A stretch of 64,000 nt of DNA from Lancefieldella sp938015835 (GCA_938015835.1 CALLVW010000014.1:1-64000); one strand, 5' to 3'; counted from the stretch's first letter, positions 53,538-62,053 are shown. Notes: generated by a model not told the origin, from the letters alone. Made by a program: numbers and translations.

Positions 53538-54662
53538 CTACTCACCCCACTCATCAGTGTATTTCCAACAGCTGACAGTATGGCAATTGTCTTCACCAAC
53601 AGCAGTCAAGCTAGGACGACGATTCTTACAAATGTCCTTAGCAAACGGACAACGTGGATGGAATGGGCAGCCAGAAGGCATATGCGAAAGCATAGGAACG
53701 CTACCAGGAATTGCATAGAGTTCCTTGGTGCGCTCGTCAAACGATGGAATGGACGCAATCAAGCCCTGAGCATAAGGGTGCAGAGGGTTAGTAAAGAGCT
53801 CTGCAGACTGCGCATACTCAACGCGATGACCAGCGTACATGACAAGAACCCAGTCAGCCATCTCGGAAACAACACCCATGTCGTGTGTAATCAACATGAC
53901 AGCGGTGCCCAAATCTTGCTTCATGCGATCGATAATCTGCAGAATCTGTGCCTGAACCGTTACGTCAAGAGCGGTTGTTGGCTCGTCGCAGATAAGCAGT
54001 GATGGCTGGCAAGCTAGTGCCATAGCAATCATGACACGCTGGCGCATGCCACCAGAAAGCTCATGTGGATATGACGAGAAGACCTTCTCTGGTGCAGGAA
54101 TACCCACCAGCTTAATCATATCAAGGGCCTTCTGATCTGCCTCCTGTTTGCTCATGTTGGGATTATGAACAAGGATGCCTTCACGAATCTGAAGACCAGA
54201 TTTCATAACAGGATTTAAGGAGGTCATAGGCTCCTGGAAGATCATACCAATGCGATTACCGCGGAAGTCACGCATGCCACCACGAGGAAGCTGCGTTAAA
54301 TCAGTTCCCTCAAAAATAATTTCTCCGCCGGTAATCTGCGCAGGAGGTGTAGGCAGCAATCCCATGACTGACAATGCCGTCATGGACTTACCGCAGCCAG
54401 ACTCTCCTACTACCGCAAGAGTCTCGCCTTTACGCATAATAAACGAGAGGTCACTTACTGCAGGAAGTGCGCCATCTTCGGTGAAAAGCGTAACATCAAG
54501 ATGATTAACGTCGAGAAGGACGTTCTTCTTGCACTGCTCTTCTCGCTCTTTTTGAGCCGTCTCTTGCGCAAGCTTGCGCTCCTCAAGACTGCAAAACTTC
54601 ACAGCCTGACCATTTGGACCTTCGATGACATGCTCAAATGTTGCGTCTGTATTTTCTGCCAT
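53538..54662 (-). CDS. Oligopeptide ABC transporter ATPase (OppD type)
   Basis: About 374 residues. Walker A GESGCGKSM, signature LSGGMRQRVMIA, Walker B LICDEPTTALD, and the C-terminal four-cysteine element GCPFHPRCPFAKDIC with a later SC. The first 60 residues are a charged, helical extension (EERKLAQETAQKEREEQCKK) before the ATPase domain. The start is the ATG at 54662 with AAAGGAGG; a frame continuing 52 codons upstream lies inside the OppC-type gene. Confidence 0.92.
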   Translation of the reverse strand: MAENTDATFEHVIEGPNGQAVKFCSLEERKLAQETAQKEREEQCKKNVLLDVNHLDVTLFTEDGALPAVSDLSFIMRKGETLAVVGESGCGKSMTALSVMGLLPTPPAQITGGEIIFEGTDLTQLPRGGMRDFRGNRIGMIFQEPMTSLNPVMKSGLQIREGILVHNPNMSKQEADQKALDMIKLVGIPAPEKVFSSYPHELSGGMRQRVMIAMALACQPSLLICDEPTTALDVTVQAQILQIIDRMKQDLGTAVMLITHDMGVVSEMADWVLVMYAGHRVEYAQSAELFTNPLHPYAQGLIASIPSFDERTKELYAIPGSVPMLSHMPSGCPFHPRCPFAKDICKNRRPSLTAVGEDNCHTVSCWKYTDEWGE

Positions 54663-54678
54663 AAACGTAACCTCCTTT

Positions 54679-55635
54679 CTAAGAACGCATCTTTGGATCA
54701 AGGGCGTCGCGCAGAGCATCGCCAAGCAAGTTAAAAGACATAACCGTAATGATGATGACAATACCTGGAGCAATACTGTAGATAGGCTGTGATTCAAGGA
54801 ATGGCTGAGAAGCTGCAATCATTTGACCCCAGCTTGCATCAGGTGGCTGAACGCCCAATCCCAAGAACGAAAGCGTTGCCTCAGAAAGAATTGCACTTGG
54901 AATACCCAGGGTAGAAACAACGATCAGCGTAGAAATGCAGTTAGGAAGCAAATGCTTCATGATGATGCGGAAGCTGTTACCACCAGACAAAATACAAGAC
55001 TGAATGTATTCAGAATTCTTCAGGCGCATGACGTCGCCTCGAATCAGCCTTGCTGTGGTTGTCCACATCAGAAGACCCAGTGCAATATAGAGGTTAATAA
55101 GACCTGGGCCCATAACAAACATAATCAAAATTGCAAAAAGCAAGAATGGGAAGCTGGAGAAAACCTGAATGATAAAGGAAACAACTGCATCAACCCAACG
55201 GCCATAATATCCGGCTGCAACTCCCGCAACAAAGCCAATAAAGAGGGCAATAGCCTGCGAAATAATACCAACAGACAGAGAAATCTGGCAGCCATAGATG
55301 ATACGAGAAAGGATATCTCTGCCGTACTCATCGGTGCCAAGCAGATGTGCAAACGTTGGATTCTGATTCATAATTGCAAGGTTTTGATCCTTGTAGCTGT
55401 AAGGAGCAATCACAGGAGCAAGAATTGCAATAATCGCAAGGGCCAAAACAATGCCTAAGCAGATCATGCCCAGTTTGTTCCTCTTAAAAATGTTCCAGCT
55501 AACCTGCCAGTAGCTCTGAGCACGAACTTTTCCCGTGGTAGCCTGTTCCTCTTCTTGAGCCTTGGCGGCATCCTCAAGTACAGCTTCAGTCTTTTGGACC
55601 TTCTCGCTATTTTTATCACTTGTAAACAAAGCCAT
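54679..55635 (-). CDS. Oligopeptide ABC transporter permease (OppC type)
   Basis: 318 residues. A charged N-terminal 45 residues, then about six membrane segments (GMICLGIVLALAIIAILAPVI first), with GTDEYGRDILSRIIYG and the C-terminal LGDALRDALDPKM typical of OppC. Its start overlaps the OppB-type stop by one base (TAATG). Confidence 0.94.
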   Translation of the reverse strand: MALFTSDKNSEKVQKTEAVLEDAAKAQEEEQATTGKVRAQSYWQVSWNIFKRNKLGMICLGIVLALAIIAILAPVIAPYSYKDQNLAIMNQNPTFAHLLGTDEYGRDILSRIIYGCQISLSVGIISQAIALFIGFVAGVAAGYYGRWVDAVVSFIIQVFSSFPFLLFAILIMFVMGPGLINLYIALGLLMWTTTARLIRGDVMRLKNSEYIQSCILSGGNSFRIIMKHLLPNCISTLIVVSTLGIPSAILSEATLSFLGLGVQPPDASWGQMIAASQPFLESQPIYSIAPGIVIIITVMSFNLLGDALRDALDPKMRS

Positions 55636-56570
55636 TACTCTGATGCCTCCTCTCCAAGACGAATGCGTGGATCAACCACTGCGTACAAAATATCAACAAG
55701 CAGATAGATAACGACGCAGATAATTGCCACGTACATGACGCTACCTTGAATTAGCGGCAGGTCACGAGCATTAATTGCATCGATAAGCAGCTTACCCATA
55801 CCGTTCATGTTGAAGATCTGCTCAATGATGATGGAACCAGTAAGGATGTCTCCCAGCTGAGATCCAGCAATGGTAATAATTGGGATAAGAGCATTTCTGA
55901 GCGCGTGCTTCAAAACAATAGCGGAGCGCTTTAAGCCCTTAGCTTCAGCGGTTCTAATGTAGTCCTGATTTAATACGTCCAGCATGCTGGTCCTGGTAAC
56001 GCGGGCAATACTTGCTGCGTAACGAGAGCCCAGCGCAATAACAGGAAGAACGTACGCGGATGGCGTTTTAACACCAGACAACGGGAACCACTTAAGCGTC
56101 ATAGCAAAAATGATCTGCAGTACTAATGCCACCCAGAATGAAGGGGCAGAAATACCAAAGATTGCAGCTGACATAAGTGTTCTATCAAGCCATTTTCCAT
56201 GGTTTACTGCGGCGAGAATACCCATCAAAAGACCAAGTACTATGGCAAAAAGATACGCAAACACTGCTAAACGTAGCGTAACTCCCAAAGCCTTAGTCAG
56301 AAGTGCAATGACAGGTCGCTTCTGAGTGTAAGAAGTTCCAAAATCTCCACCAAGCATTTTTACAAACCAGTTTGAGTACTGCTCTGGAATTGGCTTATCA
56401 AGACCCATGGTGTGACGGACCTGTTGAACAGTAGCCTCATCAGCCATATCGCCCATCATGACTCGTACTGGGTCACCTGGGACAATGTTCAAGACAAAAA
56501 ACGTTAAAGCAGAAATACAAACTACAACGCTCACTGCTTGAAGGATTCGTTTGATTAGAAACGATCTCAC
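55635..56570 (-). CDS. Oligopeptide ABC transporter permease (OppB type)
   Basis: 311 residues. The N-terminal ILQAVSVVVCISALTFFVLNIVPGDPVRV and the cytoplasmic loop DYIRTAEAKGLKRS are OppB/DppB signatures, with about six membrane segments. The GTG start at 56570 has GGAG seven bases before it. It follows the binding-protein gene by 84 nt, which hold a GC-containing A/T hairpin region. Confidence 0.94.
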   Translation of the reverse strand: MRSFLIKRILQAVSVVVCISALTFFVLNIVPGDPVRVMMGDMADEATVQQVRHTMGLDKPIPEQYSNWFVKMLGGDFGTSYTQKRPVIALLTKALGVTLRLAVFAYLFAIVLGLLMGILAAVNHGKWLDRTLMSAAIFGISAPSFWVALVLQIIFAMTLKWFPLSGVKTPSAYVLPVIALGSRYAASIARVTRTSMLDVLNQDYIRTAEAKGLKRSAIVLKHALRNALIPIITIAGSQLGDILTGSIIIEQIFNMNGMGKLLIDAINARDLPLIQGSVMYVAIICVVIYLLVDILYAVVDPRIRLGEEASE

Positions 56571-56654
56571 TCCTGAGCTCCTCTCCCCTCAAGAAAATGA
56601 AGCGGCATCCAAGAATCTTAGATGCCGCTTTAAAGTTTATAGCAAGTTTGCTAC

Positions 56655-58301
56655 TTAGTCCTCTGGAACGGTGTAATCGGAATTAGATGTATCAATATCG
56701 ACATCAAAGAAGTGATAAATCAAGTTTCCAACCTTAGCGTTCTTGACGTACTTCTTAGCGACAAAGGAGTTCTTTGGCCAATACAGAGGAAGTGTAGCAA
56801 AGTCTGTACGAGTCAGCAGGTTATCTGCGTCCTTGTAATCCTCTGTTCTCTTATCCTTGTTAGACTCAGAGCGACCCTCAACAAGAAGCTTGTCAAACTC
56901 TGGGTTGTTGTAGAAGGAAGACTTCTTTGCAGCGTTAGTGCTGTAGAAGTAGGTGTACAGGTGCTGGTCACCATCGGCAAACAGTGGATACCAAGCAAGG
57001 GTAGTAATCTGGAGGTTACCAGCGGCCCAGTCAGTATTCCAGACTGCGTTGTCCTCTACCTGAACATCAAGGGTAACGCCAACCTTGCTCCAGTACTCCT
57101 GAACAGCAACAAGGAGTTTTTCGTAAGACTTTCTAACCTTTGCAGAAAGCTTAAGGTCAGATGCACCAGCCTCAGCAAGCAGAGACTTAGCCTTCTCTGG
57201 ATCGTATTCAAATGCAGGTGCGCTCTTGTCGTAACCAGGTGTTGCAGGAGCAAGCCAGCCACTTGCAACGGTACCGTTACCAGAAGCAATGTTATCAACA
57301 AGCTCCTGACGGTTGATTGCCAGAGAAAGTGCCTGACGAACTTTAGGATCAGTCAGACCCAGACCCTCTTTGAGGTTAAGGTTGATGAAGTTAACGCCAA
57401 GGGTCTGATATGCGGTAATGAGGTCCTTAACGTCAGCATCGCTTGAATACTGCTGATACAGAGAAGATGGAAGATCGCAGAAGTCAATGTCGTTGTTCTT
57501 GAATGCAAGCAGCTGAGTGTTGGAGTCATCGTAGTAGTGAATACGAATCTCATCCAGAGCAGGCTTGCCGTCGTGATAGTCATCAAAACGCTCGAGAACT
57601 ACCTCAGTGGTGTCATCGTTGCTCTTAATCTTGTACTTACCAGTACCAATGAGGTTAGTACCGGTACCCCAATCAGCACCAGCAGCCTCACAAGCCTTCT
57701 CTGGGAAGATACAAGCGTAAGAGATACCAAGAACGCTTACAAAAACAATGTAAGGCTCAGAAAGCGTAAAGGTGAAGTGAGTATCATCCTGAACAGTCAG
57801 GCCCTCAAGCTCAGTTGCCTTACCGGCAAGCATCTCTGGAGCACCCTTAATCTTGTCAAAGAAGCTGGTGGAGAGAGCCTTAGTTTCTGGCTTAAACATA
57901 CGCTCAAAGGTGTACTTAACATCCTTTGCGGTCAAAGTAGTACCGTCGTGGAACTTAATGCCCTCTTTGAGCTCGCACTTAAGAGTAAGACCGTCAGACT
58001 CAAAGGTTGGAATCTCTTTAAGCAGACATGTGACAAGCTCATTATCCTCAGTCCAACGAAGCAAAGACTCGCAAACAGAGTCTGCAACACATGCGGACTG
58101 TGAGTTGTTTGCACGCTGCATATCAAGACCCTGCTTAGAATTTGCGGAGCCGTAGCGAAGAATCTTCTTCTTATCAGATGCCTGAGGAGTATCAGTGGAG
58201 GAAGGATTGCAGCCAGCCAACATCATAGATGCGCCACCACCAGCCGCTACCATACCTGATGCCTTCAAAAAATTACGACGGCTTAGTGAGTTCTCCAGCA
58301 T
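56655..58301 (-). CDS. Oligopeptide-binding lipoprotein (SBP family 5)
   Basis: 548 residues. A twin-arginine-like SRRNFLK, a long hydrophobic stretch and the lipobox LAGC. The family 5 pattern is clear (DGTTLTAKDVKYTFERMF, VRQALSLAINRQELV). It leads the operon for the OppB-OppC-OppD-OppF complex and is a paralogue of the protein at 50722-52326. A candidate -10 (TATAGT at 58359-58364) lies upstream, together with repeated TTACCTATATA words and a TGGACA palindrome. Confidence 0.92.
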   Translation of the reverse strand: MLENSLSRRNFLKASGMVAAGGGASMMLAGCNPSSTDTPQASDKKKILRYGSANSKQGLDMQRANNSQSACVADSVCESLLRWTEDNELVTCLLKEIPTFESDGLTLKCELKEGIKFHDGTTLTAKDVKYTFERMFKPETKALSTSFFDKIKGAPEMLAGKATELEGLTVQDDTHFTFTLSEPYIVFVSVLGISYACIFPEKACEAAGADWGTGTNLIGTGKYKIKSNDDTTEVVLERFDDYHDGKPALDEIRIHYYDDSNTQLLAFKNNDIDFCDLPSSLYQQYSSDADVKDLITAYQTLGVNFINLNLKEGLGLTDPKVRQALSLAINRQELVDNIASGNGTVASGWLAPATPGYDKSAPAFEYDPEKAKSLLAEAGASDLKLSAKVRKSYEKLLVAVQEYWSKVGVTLDVQVEDNAVWNTDWAAGNLQITTLAWYPLFADGDQHLYTYFYSTNAAKKSSFYNNPEFDKLLVEGRSESNKDKRTEDYKDADNLLTRTDFATLPLYWPKNSFVAKKYVKNAKVGNLIYHFFDVDIDTSNSDYTVPED

Positions 58302-58358
58302 GTTAACCCTTCTTTCTTATTAAAACGATTTATAAGACAACCCTGCTGGGGTCAGATA

Positions 58359-58364
58359 ACTATA
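58359..58364 (-). promoter_or_regulatory. Candidate -10 element (TATAGT) of the oligopeptide operon
   Basis: Minus-strand TATAGTTA about 58 nt before the start at 58301; the same octamer precedes two other binding-protein genes here. The -35 is unclear. Confidence 0.4.
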
Positions 58365-58521
58365 CAAAACAATTACCAGCATCTACCTATATATACCTAG
58401 GATGAAATAGACATGAAACATTAAATTGCGACGATAACAGCAAAATCTATTTACCTGCACCTTTTGTCAAATCATATAGGATTTACCTATATACAAAGAT
58501 AAATAATGACTAAGCATTTTT

Positions 58522-58544
58522 GGACAGTTGTCCATTATGTCCAT
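58522..58544. promoter_or_regulatory. Palindrome TGGACA-N2-TGTCCA with a third half site
   Basis: A perfect 14-bp palindrome followed three bases later by another TGTCCA. It lies between the rpsA terminator and the oligopeptide promoter, a likely operator position, about 160 nt upstream of the candidate -10. Confidence 0.4.
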
Positions 58545-58578
58545 AAAAAAGAGACGCCATCTTTCGATGACGTCTCTT
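58545..58578 (-). terminator. Terminator after rpsA
   Basis: A 12-bp stem with one mismatch (58551-58563 with 58567-58578) followed on the minus strand by a T6 run. It is 28 nt past the rpsA stop. Confidence 0.92.
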
Positions 58579-58605
58579 GACAAATCTCTAGATGCGCAAA
58601 GTGCT

Positions 58606-59850
58606 CTACTCTGCAGCCTCTTCGGTTGCCTGTGCGTTAGCCTCAGACTCAACAAGGTGAGCTTCAAGATCAGCCTCAGCCTCAGCTGCTGCTGCCTCTG
58701 CTGCTGCACGCTCCTCCTCTGGAAGTGGAGTGACCTCAATGTCAATGCCAAGGGTCTCTGCAGCTGCCTTCATAGACAGGGAGATGCGACGGCGGTCAAG
58801 ATCAATTTCCATGACCTTTACCTGTACAACGTCGCCAACCTTGCAGACCTGAGATGGAGCGGTGACGTGCTGCTTAGCCATCTCGGAGATGTGGACGAGA
58901 CCCTCAACGCCGTTGCCAAGGTCAACAAATGCACCGAAGGTAACAAGCTTGGTGACAGTGCCCTCAATGATAGCGTCAACTGGATACTTGGAAACAAGTA
59001 CGCGCCATGGATCCTCGGAAGTCTGCTTAAGACCAAGGGAGATACGCTCACGGTTAAGGTCAACGTCGAGAACCTGAACCTCAACCTCCTGGCCAACCTT
59101 AACAACCTCAGATGGGTGGTTAACGTGGTTCCAAGAAAGCTCGGAAATGTGAACCAGGCCGTCAATGCCGCCAAGGTCAACAAATGCACCAAACTCAACG
59201 ATGGAGGAAACAGTACCCTTGAGCTTCATGCCAACCTGGAGCTTGCCTAGGATGTCCTGACGCTCTGCCTTACGAGCCTCCTCAAGAACAATACGGCGAG
59301 AAAGAACAACGTTGTTGCGGTTGCGATCCATCTCGATAACACGAGCCTCAATACGAGTGCCCATGAATGCACCAAGATCCTTGACGCGACGGAGGTCAAC
59401 AAGGGATGCAGGCAGGAAGCCACGGAGGCCAATGTCAAGAATCAGGCCGCCCTTAACAACCTCGATAACCTCGCCCTCAACGGTCTCACCAGCGTTGAAC
59501 TTATCCTCAACTGCCTTCCAAGCACGCTCGTACTCAGCACGCTTCTTGGAGAGAACCAGACGGCCCTCTTTGTCCTCTTTCTGGAGAACAAGAGCCTCGA
59601 CGTCCTCACCCAGAGAGATGACCTCTGCAGGGTTAACGTCTTTACGAATAGAAAGCTCACGAGCAGGAATAACGCCCTCAGACTTGTAGCCAATGTCTAC
59701 GAGGACCTCATCGCGCTCAATCTTGACGACGGTGCCGTTGACAAGATCTCCCTCATCAAAGTCGGTGACAGTGCCGTCGATCAGGCTGTTCATTTCCTCA
59801 TCGGAAATTTCATCCAAAGAGAAGATGGACGAGTTCTGAATCTCACTCAA
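58606..59850 (-). CDS. rpsA: 30S ribosomal protein S1
   Basis: 414 residues. Four S1 RNA-binding domains follow one another (GDLVNGTVVKIERDEVLVDIGYKSEG; GETVEGEVIEVVKGGLILDIG; GMKLKGTVSSIVEFGAFVDLGGIDGLVHISEL; DAIIEGTVTKLVTFGAFVDLG), and an Ala/Glu-rich acidic tail ends the protein. S1 helps mRNA bind the 30S subunit. The start is the TTG at 59850; its ribosome binding site AAGGGG can pair with CCCC in a hairpin (59858-59874), a hint of control of its own translation. Confidence 0.96.
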   Translation of the reverse strand: MSEIQNSSIFSLDEISDEEMNSLIDGTVTDFDEGDLVNGTVVKIERDEVLVDIGYKSEGVIPARELSIRKDVNPAEVISLGEDVEALVLQKEDKEGRLVLSKKRAEYERAWKAVEDKFNAGETVEGEVIEVVKGGLILDIGLRGFLPASLVDLRRVKDLGAFMGTRIEARVIEMDRNRNNVVLSRRIVLEEARKAERQDILGKLQVGMKLKGTVSSIVEFGAFVDLGGIDGLVHISELSWNHVNHPSEVVKVGQEVEVQVLDVDLNRERISLGLKQTSEDPWRVLVSKYPVDAIIEGTVTKLVTFGAFVDLGNGVEGLVHISEMAKQHVTAPSQVCKVGDVVQVKVMEIDLDRRRISLSMKAAAETLGIDIEVTPLPEEERAAAEAAAAEAEADLEAHLVESEANAQATEEAAE

Positions 59851-59857
59851 AGGTGGA

Positions 59858-59874
59858 CCCCTTCCAAAACGGGG
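59858..59874 (-). promoter_or_regulatory. Hairpin covering the rpsA ribosome binding site
   Basis: On the minus strand CCCC (59874-59871) can pair with the GGGG (59861-59858) of the Shine-Dalgarno sequence AAGGGG, with a 9-nt loop. An adjacent GGGGCCCC allows a competing pairing. This suggests an on/off switch for translation of rpsA. Confidence 0.4.
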
Positions 59875-59994
59875 CCCCGGTCAACATGGTTGCTGCCAGA
59901 GTGCCAATACGTGGGCTTCTCTACTCGGAAACTTACATGCTCTCGGGGGCCAACAGATACAGTGCATAGCTTGACGCCATACGGGCAATAGGAT

Positions 59995-60031
59995 AGCGCT
60001 CTTCGGCTGATTAAACAAGCCAAAGAGCGCT
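59995..60031 (-). terminator. Hairpin between the heavy-metal domain gene and rpsA
   Basis: AGCGCTCTT and AAGAGCGCT enclose a second GGCT/AGCC pairing, with one bulged base on each side. There is no U-tract on either strand, so it may be an attenuator or a processing site. Confidence 0.5.
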
Positions 60032-60105
60032 ACTTTGCACAGCTATTACGCAAGTTTTACAAAATTTCTTCAAAGTTTGTTTCTTGCGAGAAGATCTTGT
60101 TGTGC

Positions 60106-60498
60106 TTACGCACGAAGACGGTAGCCTTCTTTCTCTACGGCAGCTCGGTACGCATCGACATCAATTGGATTTTTGCTGAGGATACGTGCCTGACCACCAG
60201 CTAGAGTAACCTGCGCCCATGTTCCTTCAATACTATCGAGAGCTCGAGTCACATGATTGACGCAGTTCTGGCAAGTCATACCACCAATCTCAAATGTTTG
60301 AACATAAGGGTAATGAGATTCATCTTTGTCTTCTGGACCATCTGCAGCAGAAACCTGCTCTGTGTTACAGGTAGTAACGCCTGTTCCCTCATCAGAGCAG
60401 CAGCCTTTTTTACCTGCAGCAATTCCGTAAACACGATAAACCGCAAAACCGCAAAGCGCTACAACAGCAAGAATAACAATAATATTGATTGGTGACAT
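60106..60498 (-). CDS. Membrane-anchored heavy-metal-associated (HMA) domain protein
   Basis: 130 residues. One N-terminal membrane segment (IIVILAVVALCGFAVYRVYG), then GKKGCCSDEG as in small cysteine-rich proteins found near FeoB, a variable linker, and an HMA fold with the metal-binding GMTCQNCV. HMA domains pass copper or related soft metals. The two features together suggest a metal chaperone at the membrane. It follows the flavodoxin gene after a structured 110-nt gap, and AAAGGAAG precedes the ATG. Confidence 0.88.
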   Translation of the reverse strand: MSPINIIVILAVVALCGFAVYRVYGIAAGKKGCCSDEGTGVTTCNTEQVSAADGPEDKDESHYPYVQTFEIGGMTCQNCVNHVTRALDSIEGTWAQVTLAGGQARILSKNPIDVDAYRAAVEKEGYRLRA

Positions 60499-60511
60499 AC
60501 AAACTTCCTTT

Positions 60512-60590
60512 CTGTTGCTGTTTTACTACCCATCATTTTCTAGATTATTCAAAAAATGATGTTTTTTCTCGCAAAATTTAACAGCAACAG
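60512..60590 (-). repeat. Nested inverted repeats between flavodoxin and HMA genes
   Basis: CTGTTGCTGTT (60512-60522) and AACAGCAACAG (60580-60590) form a perfect 11-bp pair that encloses a second perfect 9-bp pair, CATCATTTT (60531-60539) and AAAATGATG (60553-60561). In the mRNA the outer stem ends right before the ribosome binding site of the HMA gene. It may terminate, process or regulate the downstream gene. Confidence 0.7.
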
Positions 60591-60608
60591 TAAAAATCGT
60601 AATGCAGC

Positions 60609-61013
60609 TTAAGCAGAAAGCTTTGCACCAAGGCCACGAAGAGCCTCAAGAGCATCGTCATCTGGCTCAAGGTTGCAGATAAAAGTCTCAACAACGTTGA
60701 CACCCTCTGCTTCAGCATTCTGCTTCCAAGTCTCCATCCAGTCGCCGGTTCCCCAGTCATAAGAACCAAAGAGAGCGGTCGGCTTCTGACCAAGCTTGCC
60801 AGCGCAATCGTTGAAGAGCTCCTCAAAATCAGGATCAAGCTCCTCGTCACCCATAGCAGGGCAACCAAAAGCAAATGCATCGTACTGATCGCACATATCT
60901 GCAGAGAACTCAGAAGACTCAATAGCCTCGGTATCTGCGGCACTTGCAAGCTCTTTTGCCATTGCCTCAGTATTGCCCGTCATGGACCAATACACAACTG
61001 CTACTTTACTCAT
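60609..61013 (-). CDS. Flavodoxin
   Basis: 134 residues, short-chain type. The FMN phosphate loop is SMTGNTEAMA, and SYDWGTGDW provides aromatic contacts to the flavin. Flavodoxins replace ferredoxin as electron carriers when iron is scarce. It lies downstream of the DUF3793 gene (84-nt gap) and upstream of the HMA gene, in what looks like a metal-responsive group. Confidence 0.95.
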   Translation of the reverse strand: MSKVAVVYWSMTGNTEAMAKELASAADTEAIESSEFSADMCDQYDAFAFGCPAMGDEELDPDFEELFNDCAGKLGQKPTALFGSYDWGTGDWMETWKQNAEAEGVNVVETFICNLEPDDDALEALRGLGAKLSA

Positions 61014-61097
61014 ACATTTCCTCCTTCTGTGTCCAGGTTCCCCCTGGAAAACTACACATTACTTTCAATACCTCAACAAGAAATTCAAGCACACCCC

Positions 61098-61844
61098 TTA
61101 TGCAACCTGACATTTCTTGGTATTGCCATACGATGAGAGAATCTGCGCTAAAGATTCCCCTTGATAAAAACGATGCTTACACTGGTCTTCTGCATCTTTA
61201 AGTCTCTCGAGGCGAAGGCGAGTTTCTTCCGTGTTGTCATAGACTTTCCAAGCACCAGTAAAAAGCTCAGACTGTCCATTCATAAAGCCCTGAACATCAG
61301 CAAGTGGATAGCCCAGTACCAGTCCAATCTCGTGCGGAAACGCGGCTTTTCTTGCGTGAAAAGCAAAAATTCTTGAACGCATGCTCTTCATCAACGCCTG
61401 CACTGACTCAGTGGAATGGCCAAAGGCAGCCAGAAACTCACAGTGCTCTGATTTGGCGAGAATATCCCCAACAAGCTCAGGTCTATAGGCAACAAACGTC
61501 ACCTTTCCGCCAGAAATAGCAGAGGTAGCAAGGAGTGTGACCCCAAACAGTGAGAGCTCGTGAGTAGCGTTGCATAGAAATGCCCTCAGTGTTGGATCGG
61601 CGCAAATGAGACTTGTGCATGAACTGCAAGACTTGTGGGACGTGAATGAAAAGAGCGCAGCCGGCTTAACGTGAGCAATAACACCAGCAGCACAGCGAAC
61701 AAATGTTGTAGCAAAATCGTGACAGAGCTCGGGAGTATACACTCTCGCACCCTCATTAAAAACAGGCTTTTTATCAGCGGAATATGCATAGGGAGAAGTA
61801 ACGTCTAGGAGCGATGAATTCTCAAAAGAAGTAAGACAATCCAT
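61098..61844 (-). CDS. DUF3793-family protein
   Basis: 248 residues. Recognised by FPHEIGLVLGYPLADVQGFM and a cysteine-rich stretch (SHKSCSSCTSLICADP). The family has no known function; its members are often found beside flavodoxin and iron-transport genes, as here. No membrane segment is seen. The ATG at 61844 has GGGAG upstream. Its leader of about 180 nt ends in a terminator hairpin just before this site, so expression is probably controlled by transcription termination. Confidence 0.85.
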   Translation of the reverse strand: MDCLTSFENSSLLDVTSPYAYSADKKPVFNEGARVYTPELCHDFATTFVRCAAGVIAHVKPAALFSFTSHKSCSSCTSLICADPTLRAFLCNATHELSLFGVTLLATSAISGGKVTFVAYRPELVGDILAKSEHCEFLAAFGHSTESVQALMKSMRSRIFAFHARKAAFPHEIGLVLGYPLADVQGFMNGQSELFTGAWKVYDNTEETRLRLERLKDAEDQCKHRFYQGESLAQILSSYGNTKKCQVA

Positions 61845-61865
61845 ACCGTACTTGCTCCCTTCTTA

Positions 61866-61901
61866 AAAATGCGCCGCCGACTAAAAGGGAGCCGACGGCG
61901 C
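61866..61901 (-). terminator. Leader terminator before the DUF3793 gene
   Basis: GCGCCGCCGACT (61871-61882) pairs with AGCCGACGGCGC (61890-61901) with two wobbles, and is followed on the minus strand by ATTTTT. It lies 20 nt before the start codon. Confidence 0.85.
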
Positions 61902-62019
61902 CTGGATTCCGGACCCTTGGAGAGGGGAAAGGTTCCGGGCTGATAAAGCAATTTTGTTAGAACTAGCTCCTGTTATATAAAAACCTTAACAAGTTAACCT
62001 CTTCTAACTATTTAAAGTG

Positions 62020-62038
62020 TAAGCCTTAGCTAACTAAA
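62020..62038. promoter_or_regulatory. DtxR/IdeR-box-like sequence
   Basis: TTTAGTTAGCTAAGGCTTA (minus strand) matches 12 of 19 positions of the idealised DtxR/IdeR iron box and would lie just downstream of the predicted transcription start. It is a weak match; a second palindromic element TTAACAAGTTAA lies at about 61986-61997. Confidence 0.35.
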
Positions 62039-62053
62039 TGCAAGAGAAAACTC

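Larger units (their letters stand above)
58302..58550. other. Regulatory intergenic region upstream of the oligopeptide operon
   Basis: About 250 nt, A/T-rich, without a gene. It contains a -10-like TATAGTTA (minus strand, 58359-58364), two copies of TTACCTATATA with one change (about 58384 and 58484), the second 100 nt from the first, and TGGACA-GT-TGTCCA (58522-58535) followed by a third half site TGTCCA (58539-58544). Confidence 0.6.
61845..62047 (-). ncRNA. Structured leader RNA of the DUF3793-flavodoxin operon
   Basis: If transcription starts near 62047, the leader has, in order on the minus strand: a stem GUUAGAA (62008-62002) with UUCUAAC (61962-61956); nested in it CUUGUUA (61993-61987) with UAACAGG (61975-61969), perfect but for one G-U; a hairpin with CCGGA...UCCGG across 61938-61909; and an intrinsic terminator (61901-61871 then a U-run 61870-61866) a few bases before the ribosome binding site. 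This is the layout of a riboswitch or other attenuator. I do not recognise a known riboswitch class. Confidence 0.55.

Noticed and set aside
54663..54818. Longer OppD-type ATPase starting inside the OppC-type gene
   Set aside because: The extra 52 residues are a shadow of the permease; AAAGGAGG precedes the ATG at 54662.
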